Assembly (NCBI GenBank): GCA_947087645.1
Contig: CAMUDN010000009.1
Location: forward strand, 3,539-67,538
Direction of reading: 5' to 3'
DNA length: 64,000 nt
From: an uncultured Bulleidia sp.
GTDB taxonomy: Bacteria; Bacillota_I; Bacilli_A; Erysipelotrichales; Erysipelotrichaceae
The position numbers and the translations under genes were made by a program. This document shows positions 58,680 through 64,000 of the stretch, one piece after another. Each line of letters begins with the position of its first letter. The stretch's first letter is position 1. The notes under the pieces are model-generated. The model made no database searches, had not been told where the DNA came from, and was given only the letters and a program-made list of their open reading frames with translations.

Positions 58680-61142
58680 ATGAAACGAAATAAGAAGTTT
58701 TTGAGTTTTATAAATTATTTTTTACTTGTTATGATGGCTGTTTCTGTTTTTCCTTTAAATTGTCAAGCAAGGGAAGAAGATAATATAATACTAAAAATGG
58801 AACCATATGTATCAGTTAGTGATAATGCTTATGATAAAGAAGGTAAATTAGTTGATGATAGAAGTGATAAAGCAACAGTTTATAATGGTGAAATGATTTT
58901 TAATTTTAAAGTAGTAGAGTTATTAAAAACTTTACGTAAAGATATAGAGTTAAATGCTAAGCCTTTAGATTATTTAGATGATGATAAAATGGCAATTTTT
59001 AATTATAATTTTATTTTGCCTTCTTCTCTTACTTGGGAAGATTGTTCAGAGTTACAAAGTAAATCACATGTTTTTGCACAAGTTAAGCATCACATAGATA
59101 ATAATAAATTGCATTTAGAAATGTTGTTTGCTAATAAAACATGGGGGGAAATTTTCAAAGAAGATGAGCAAGAAACAATAACATTGAAAGCTCATTATCG
59201 GGTTACTAAAGAACAATGGCAGAAATTAGCAAATAAGTATATTAATAGTTATGGCTTTTTAGCTTTTAAATCACATTGGAATTATAATCTATGGCATAAT
59301 GACTATAGCACAGATGAAGTACATTTGCCTTTAGTTAAAGGCTTAAAAAATGATTATAAATATCAAGAATTAAAAGAAAAACATTTTTCATATGATAAAA
59401 CAAAGAAGCTTGCATTTACAAATACTTATGATATAGATACTTATAGTGGTAGCTCATCATTATATAATGAAGTTATTCCTGATTATTTTGATGTTGGTTA
59501 TCCAGGTGTTAAATTAATTTCGACTATTCCGACAGATGCTATTAAACAGATGATAGATCCACTTGAAAAATGGATTATAAAATCAGCTAATGATTTAAAT
59601 AGAGTAAGTATTGGTGATTTAAATGTTGTTTTAAAGATGACTTATAATTTTCCAATAGGGGTTAAATTATTACCGCAAATCACAAAATATTCTTCATACA
59701 ATATTAATCATTGTGTATTAGATGACGATAGTAATTCATTTTTTGTTGATAGTGTTACGAACGACAACAATCAATTGGTAGTTAAAGTGAAATTAAATAC
59801 ACGTAATTGGTTTTCAGGTCCACTATTATTTCGTCCTAGGTCATATTCTTATGCTTTGGTTAAAAAGAAACTTTTAGGAATTGCTGATAAAGTGAATTTA
59901 AAAGTGACAACAGCATGGTTTGATAAAGATAGTGTACATGGTACAGACTATTTAGCAAAAGGTAGAATGGAAGCAGATATTTCAGGTAATGTATTTTATG
60001 CCAATAACATTATTCCTTTTAAATGTGATATACCAAAATCAGATGTAAAAGATATTCCTTTTGCAATGCCTTATAAGGCTACTTATCAGCTAAAAAATGG
60101 TAATAAAGATCGAAAATTACCTGATCAACTAGATTATGTTAATGAAGATCTGATGAAAAATTATGATTGGGTTAAAAAAGGTCAAACATATACTATTGAT
60201 GAAAAAACAGAATTAGATGATGACTATTTTTATGTTGAAGATGGCTTATGGCGTTTTAATCGTCAAAAAGACTGGATGTTGGAAAATAAAACAGTGAAAT
60301 CAGTTAGCAATGTTAATCGTGATTTATGCTTAAATGGTGAATGGGAATTTATTTCTAAATATGCAGCAATGATTAATGAGGCGCCTCATTTATCTGTTAA
60401 AAATAAAGAAATAAAACAAGGTGAAAAGCTTGATTTAAAAACATTAATTGAGCGAGCAGATGATAAAGAAGATGGTCCACAATTAAATGATAAGGTAGTT
60501 ATTGATCAGGGGAAATTTGATTCATCTAAGCCGGGTAAATACATTATTTCTTTTAGCCTTACAGATAAAAAAGGAGCAACGGTTAGAAAACAAGCAGTGG
60601 TGACGGTTAAAAAAGTAGATCTTGTTCCTGTGTTACCTACTAAACCCTTTTTGATATCATTAAAAGGAGAAAGACATATTCTTGGTACAAAAGATCCAGT
60701 TATAATGCAATCAAGTTCGAAGATAGATAATTTCTTGTATTGTTTAATAGATGCCAAAGAGTTAGCTAAAGAAAATTATACTGTTATTTCCGGATCGACA
60801 ATTGTAAATATAAAAGCTGATTATTTAAATAAGCTAAAATTAGGTAAACATCAACTCACAATTGTCTCTAAAGATGGTCAAGTAAATGCTGATATTACGA
60901 TAGTAAATTCACCCACAAATATTAATCCGATTAGTCATATATCAGATAATGGAAATAATTCAACAGTAGGTAGATTAAATTCATCACAAAATAATAATGG
61001 GCAAGGTAAAGTGATCAGTCAAACAGTGAAAACAGCAGATAAAATATCAATATCTTTATATAGTGGATTATTAAGTGTAATGATTTTTACGATATTTATT
61101 CTGGGGCAAAAGAAAACAAAAAATAATAGTAATTGTAAATAG
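58680..61142 (+). CDS. Large secreted surface protein with Ig-like domain and wall-anchor-like tail
   Basis: 820 residues. Signal peptide residues 1-30 (cleavage near CQA-REED). Residues about 35-560 are not recognised (KMEPYVSVSDNAYDKEGK and on). Residues about 575-645 form an immunoglobulin-like domain (PGKYIISFSLTDKKGATVRK). The C-terminus has a low-complexity linker, then VKTADKIS, a hydrophobic segment (ISLYSGLLSVMIFTIFILG) and a basic tail (KKTKNNSNCK), which looks like a sortase sorting signal in a variant form (TAD where many have TGD). The class B sortase at 13636 might act on it, though this is only inference. Confidence 0.65.
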   Translation: MKRNKKFLSFINYFLLVMMAVSVFPLNCQAREEDNIILKMEPYVSVSDNAYDKEGKLVDDRSDKATVYNGEMIFNFKVVELLKTLRKDIELNAKPLDYLDDDKMAIFNYNFILPSSLTWEDCSELQSKSHVFAQVKHHIDNNKLHLEMLFANKTWGEIFKEDEQETITLKAHYRVTKEQWQKLANKYINSYGFLAFKSHWNYNLWHNDYSTDEVHLPLVKGLKNDYKYQELKEKHFSYDKTKKLAFTNTYDIDTYSGSSSLYNEVIPDYFDVGYPGVKLISTIPTDAIKQMIDPLEKWIIKSANDLNRVSIGDLNVVLKMTYNFPIGVKLLPQITKYSSYNINHCVLDDDSNSFFVDSVTNDNNQLVVKVKLNTRNWFSGPLLFRPRSYSYALVKKKLLGIADKVNLKVTTAWFDKDSVHGTDYLAKGRMEADISGNVFYANNIIPFKCDIPKSDVKDIPFAMPYKATYQLKNGNKDRKLPDQLDYVNEDLMKNYDWVKKGQTYTIDEKTELDDDYFYVEDGLWRFNRQKDWMLENKTVKSVSNVNRDLCLNGEWEFISKYAAMINEAPHLSVKNKEIKQGEKLDLKTLIERADDKEDGPQLNDKVVIDQGKFDSSKPGKYIISFSLTDKKGATVRKQAVVTVKKVDLVPVLPTKPFLISLKGERHILGTKDPVIMQSSSKIDNFLYCLIDAKELAKENYTVISGSTIVNIKADYLNKLKLGKHQLTIVSKDGQVNADITIVNSPTNINPISHISDNGNNSTVGRLNSSQNNNGQGKVISQTVKTADKISISLYSGLLSVMIFTIFILGQKKTKNNSNCK

Positions 61143-61148
61143 TAATAT

Positions 61149-61181
61149 AAAAAGTCGGAAGTATTTCTTCTGACTTTTTAG
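61149..61181. terminator. Terminator between convergent genes
   Basis: AAAAAGTCGGAAG/CTTCTGACTTTTT 13-bp stem (one wobble) with a TATTT loop and T-runs on both strands. Confidence 0.85.
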
Positions 61182-61214
61182 ATGATTATTAAATATTTAT
61201 AACTTATGTATAGA

Positions 61215-62573
61215 TTAGTTATTTAATAAATTAGTAAATTCATGGGGATGATTTTCGCCTTGCTTATAAATATATATAGGTAAATTAGCGGCAGTATATA
61301 ATTGTTTTAATTTTTGGATATATTGCCAACATATTTCAATCTGATCCCATTTAGCAAACCATGTATCATCATTATTTAAACATGATAATATCATTCGTTC
61401 ATATGCTTCTGGTGTATTTAGTTTAAATTGTAAATTACAATCTTGACAAAAATTCATATTTACAGACGAAATAGAATCTTGACCTGGTGTTTTAATATTG
61501 AAAGAAAGATTAATACTTTCGGTTGGTTGAATTTGAATTTGTAGAATATTAGCCGGAATATTTTTATTGATTTGGTGGAACTTAATGGTTACCGTGATTG
61601 CTCGTTTTTGACAACGTTTGCCTGTTTCGATATAAAAGGCTACATTCTTCCAACGAGGATGATCAACATATAATTTTAAACCGGCGTAAGTTTCCGTTTG
61701 GGAAAGAGGATTTACTTTTTCTTCCTTTGTATATCCTTCATATTGACCAAGAACCATATGTTTTTTTATTTCAGCAAGCGTAAAAGGTTTAAGCGCTTTT
61801 AAAATTTTATATTGTTCATCAGCTATATTATTTTGTGGATTATCTATAGCTACAATACTTAAAATTTGTAATAAATGGTTTTGTACCATATCTTTAAGAG
61901 CACCTGTTTGATCATAATAACTGCCACGTGTTTCGACACCTACTGTCTCAAAAGCACTAATATGTATACTTTCAATAAAATCTTTATTCCAAGCATGGGC
62001 AAAAAGGGGATTAGTATTACGAACAGTTAGAATATTACGTACCATTTCTTTACCTAAGTAGTGATCGATACGATAAATTTGTTTTTTCCCGAATTGATTT
62101 TCAAGTTTTTGCGATAATTCACGAGCATTATTTAGATCTGTACCAAAAGGTTTTTCAAGAATTATTTTGGGTTGCTTAATATAATTAGCTTGTGATAATC
62201 CTTTACTGATAATTTCAAAATAATTTGGTGCAACAGCAAAATAGATAACATGTTGATCAAAAATTTTATTTTTAAAGAAAAAGTTAAGTTGTTGATATTC
62301 ATTTAAGTTTGTAAAATCCATTTTAAAATATATAACATGTAGTAAAAAATTTTGTAATTCTTGTTTATTAACTTTAAGGCGAGCATAGTTTTGAATCCAA
62401 TTATAAATTATTTGTCGATAATCATCATTTTGATAGGGTCTTCTACCAATGGCACAAATTTGGATATTATCTTGTAGTAAATGTCGTTTGAAAAGGGTAT
62501 ATAATGCTGGCATTAGCTTGCGATATGTTAAATCACCTGTACCACCGAAAATAGTGATAGCAATATTATTCAT
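61215..62573 (-). CDS. zwf: Glucose-6-phosphate 1-dehydrogenase
   Basis: 452 residues from the ATG at 62573 (MNNIAITIFGGTGDLTYRKL); a longer frame to 62636 runs into gnd and is not used. It oxidises glucose-6-phosphate with NADP+ in the pentose phosphate pathway. GGTGDLTYRKLMPALYTL binds NADP, ILEKPFGTDLNNA and RIDHYLGKEMVRNILTVR (catalytic His and the RIDHYLGKE signature) are diagnostic. It is shorter than many Zwf (about 490). It overlaps the end of gnd by eight bases. Confidence 0.95.
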   Translation of the reverse strand: MNNIAITIFGGTGDLTYRKLMPALYTLFKRHLLQDNIQICAIGRRPYQNDDYRQIIYNWIQNYARLKVNKQELQNFLLHVIYFKMDFTNLNEYQQLNFFFKNKIFDQHVIYFAVAPNYFEIISKGLSQANYIKQPKIILEKPFGTDLNNARELSQKLENQFGKKQIYRIDHYLGKEMVRNILTVRNTNPLFAHAWNKDFIESIHISAFETVGVETRGSYYDQTGALKDMVQNHLLQILSIVAIDNPQNNIADEQYKILKALKPFTLAEIKKHMVLGQYEGYTKEEKVNPLSQTETYAGLKLYVDHPRWKNVAFYIETGKRCQKRAITVTIKFHQINKNIPANILQIQIQPTESINLSFNIKTPGQDSISSVNMNFCQDCNLQFKLNTPEAYERMILSCLNNDDTWFAKWDQIEICWQYIQKLKQLYTAANLPIYIYKQGENHPHEFTNLLNN

Positions 62574-63942
62574 GATGGCTCCAATTATGGTGTTCAAAAC
62601 CTTTTTGATCAATACGTTGATAAGTATGAGCACCAAAAAAATCTCTTTGTCCTTGAATTAGATTAGCGCCTAATGAAAGAGCACATAATTGATTTAAGAA
62701 AACGGTCGCATTTGTAAATATTGGGGTAGCAAGACCATATTTTAAGGCTTCGCTACTAATTTTTCTGAGGTCGGGTAAATAGTTTAAGATTTGTGCTTTA
62801 AATTTTTGATATAGTAATAAATTATCTATACCACTATTATATGCTTCCATAATATACCTTAAAATTTTTGATTGAATAATACATCCAGAGCGGAAAATAG
62901 CAGCAATTTGAGCATAATTTAAATGCCATTGATACTTTTTAGAAGCATCTTCATATAAACCAAAACCTTGAATAAAAACAAGTAATTTTGCTAAATAATA
63001 AGAATTATATAAAACATCGTTGTTAATATCTTTAAAAGTATTGCTTGTTTGCATATATTGCTTTCTTAATTGTGTTTGATTAGACATTATACGAGCTTGG
63101 TATGCACTGGTTAATAACGAAGCATTGTATTCTTGCGTTAAAGATTCGATACTTGTCCAACGCCCTGTTCCCTTATTACCGGCAATATCTAAAATCATAT
63201 CAATTAAATCATTGTCACTACGAGGATCTTTTTCTCGTAAGATAGTGGCACTGATATTCAATAAATAACTTTGGGTATCTTTTTTATCCCAATCATCAAA
63301 AAGATCTGCTATTTGTTGATTACTGTAATTGGCCATATATTTCAAGATTAAATAAACTTCTGCTAATAGTTGCATATCAGCATATTCAATACCATTGTGA
63401 ACCATTTTAACATAATGACCACTACCTTGTGGTCCGATATAACTACAGCAAGGATGATTATCTTTTTTAGCAGCAATTGTTTCTAATATGAATTGTATTT
63501 CTTTATAAATAGTAAAGTCACCAGAAGGCATAATAGATGGTCCATGTAAAGCACCTTCTTCACCTCCTGAAATACCGATACCAAAATAATTAATACCTAT
63601 TGTAGCTAATTTTATAAATCGTCTATTTGTATCTTGGAAAAAGGAATTACCACCATCCATGATAATATCTCCTTTTTGCAATAAAGGAATTAATAGATCA
63701 ATAATGTCATCAACCGTTTTACCGGATGGAACCATCAGAAGAATTTTGCGTGGTAATGCTAATGAATAAACAAATTCATCTAATTTTTCAAAACCATTAA
63801 ATGATGATATATTTTGCTTCATAATTTCTTTAGTACGGGTAAAAGTACGATTAAAACCACTAACTTTAAAACCATGGTTTAACATATTTAAACAAATATT
63901 TTTGCCCATTACACCTAAACCTATAATACCTATTTGATTCAT
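62566..63942 (-). CDS. gnd: 6-phosphogluconate dehydrogenase (decarboxylating)
   Basis: 458 residues. It converts 6-phosphogluconate to ribulose-5-phosphate with NADP+. GIIGLGVMGKNICLNMLNHG binds the coenzyme. ISGGEEGALHGPSIMPSG, YIGPQGSGHYVKMVHNGIEYADMQ (catalytic Lys) and DIAGNKGTGRWTS are diagnostic. AAGGAGG precedes the ATG. It is first of the gnd-zwf pair on the minus strand, so ribose-5-phosphate and NADPH supply are co-regulated. Confidence 0.96.
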   Translation of the reverse strand: MNQIGIIGLGVMGKNICLNMLNHGFKVSGFNRTFTRTKEIMKQNISSFNGFEKLDEFVYSLALPRKILLMVPSGKTVDDIIDLLIPLLQKGDIIMDGGNSFFQDTNRRFIKLATIGINYFGIGISGGEEGALHGPSIMPSGDFTIYKEIQFILETIAAKKDNHPCCSYIGPQGSGHYVKMVHNGIEYADMQLLAEVYLILKYMANYSNQQIADLFDDWDKKDTQSYLLNISATILREKDPRSDNDLIDMILDIAGNKGTGRWTSIESLTQEYNASLLTSAYQARIMSNQTQLRKQYMQTSNTFKDINNDVLYNSYYLAKLLVFIQGFGLYEDASKKYQWHLNYAQIAAIFRSGCIIQSKILRYIMEAYNSGIDNLLLYQKFKAQILNYLPDLRKISSEALKYGLATPIFTNATVFLNQLCALSLGANLIQGQRDFFGAHTYQRIDQKGFEHHNWSHHE

Positions 63943-64000
63943 AAAACCTCCTTCATAATTAAGGCAATGCCTTCGGGTATAAATATTTTTTGTTGGGGAT
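63939..64000 (-). CDS. 3' end of an unknown gene upstream of gnd
   Basis: On the minus strand, the last 19 codons of one frame (QKIFIPEGIALIMKEVL) end in a TGA overlapping the gnd ATG (ATGA), as in coupled genes. A second frame (IPNKKYLYPKALP) ends in TAA at 63959-63961. One of these is probably the tail of a gene that starts beyond the window. Too little remains to name it. Confidence 0.3.
   Translation of the reverse strand, partial: PQQKIFIPEGIALIMKEVL

Noticed and set aside
1..64000. CRISPR arrays, tRNA or rRNA genes
   Set aside because: I looked for regularly spaced repeats, TTCRA arms with CCA-type acceptor stems and rRNA-like conserved blocks and saw none, although a by-eye search can miss a tRNA.

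Overview
The window looks like chromosomal DNA of a low-GC, Gram-positive, anaerobic or fermentative Bacillota. I lean towards the Erysipelotrichia (Erysipelotrichaceae or Coprobacillaceae-like). This is inferred from the very AT-rich codon use, the strong TAA stop preference, a class B sortase, class III ribonucleotide-reductase-type genes, PTS sugar uptake and the tilS-hpt-ftsH-hslO-dus gene order. I could not test it by alignment. TGA is rare but is a real stop codon here.

Layout. 1-2634: the 3' part of a type I restriction subunit (hsdR), less AT-rich than its surroundings. 3042-8013: a glycosyltransferase and the dTDP-L-rhamnose genes rmlA-B-D-C. 8077-13573: a dlt-like locus with an SGNH/DltD-like protein, an AlgI-type MBOAT acyltransferase, an amino-acid-adenylating ligase, a BtrK-like PLP decarboxylase, a carrier protein and a convergent phosphopantetheinyl transferase. 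This looks like a non-canonical aminoacylation system for a surface polymer and is the most interesting locus here. 13636-17278: class B sortase, LCP ligase, a hexapeptide-repeat protein and a TsaC-type tRNA-modification gene. 18240-20080: an IS200/IS605 element with an intact tnpB and a tnpA carrying two TGA codons. 20159-30796: housekeeping genes (upp, tilS, hpt, ftsH, hslO, dus, yaaA) interleaved with a lipoprotein and a catalytically dead GH2-like protein.

30850-33870 is a small accessory island. It holds an IS3 remnant, a Rep remnant, several unannotated tiny peptide genes each next to a small membrane protein, and a RelE/RelB-type toxin-antitoxin pair. It is bounded by a roughly 44-bp imperfect direct repeat. 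33986-39084 holds an unusual MarR-radical-SAM fusion, a truncated NrdD-like protein, a copper ATPase and a small metal chaperone. 39189-46451 is a PTS operon combining a PRD regulator, two peptidases, EIIA/B/C and a C-S lyase-like aminotransferase, with a cre-like site upstream. 46477-50045: a degenerate aldo/keto reductase, rplK-rplA and an MFS exporter. 50122-56291: a secreted leucine-rich-repeat protein and a secreted subtilase.

56300-58680 is a second accessory stretch. It holds an HTH regulator with tandem operators, a remnant of a capsid-protein-linked toxin, a broken gene, and a structured small RNA that appears to have its own promoter and terminator. The window ends with an 820-residue surface protein and the minus-strand gnd-zwf pair.

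How the parts fit: much of the window concerns the cell surface (rhamnose supply, polymer ligation by LCP, aminoacyl decoration, sortase, secreted LRR protein and protease). Central metabolism and translation genes lie between, and two small mobile or defence islands interrupt them.
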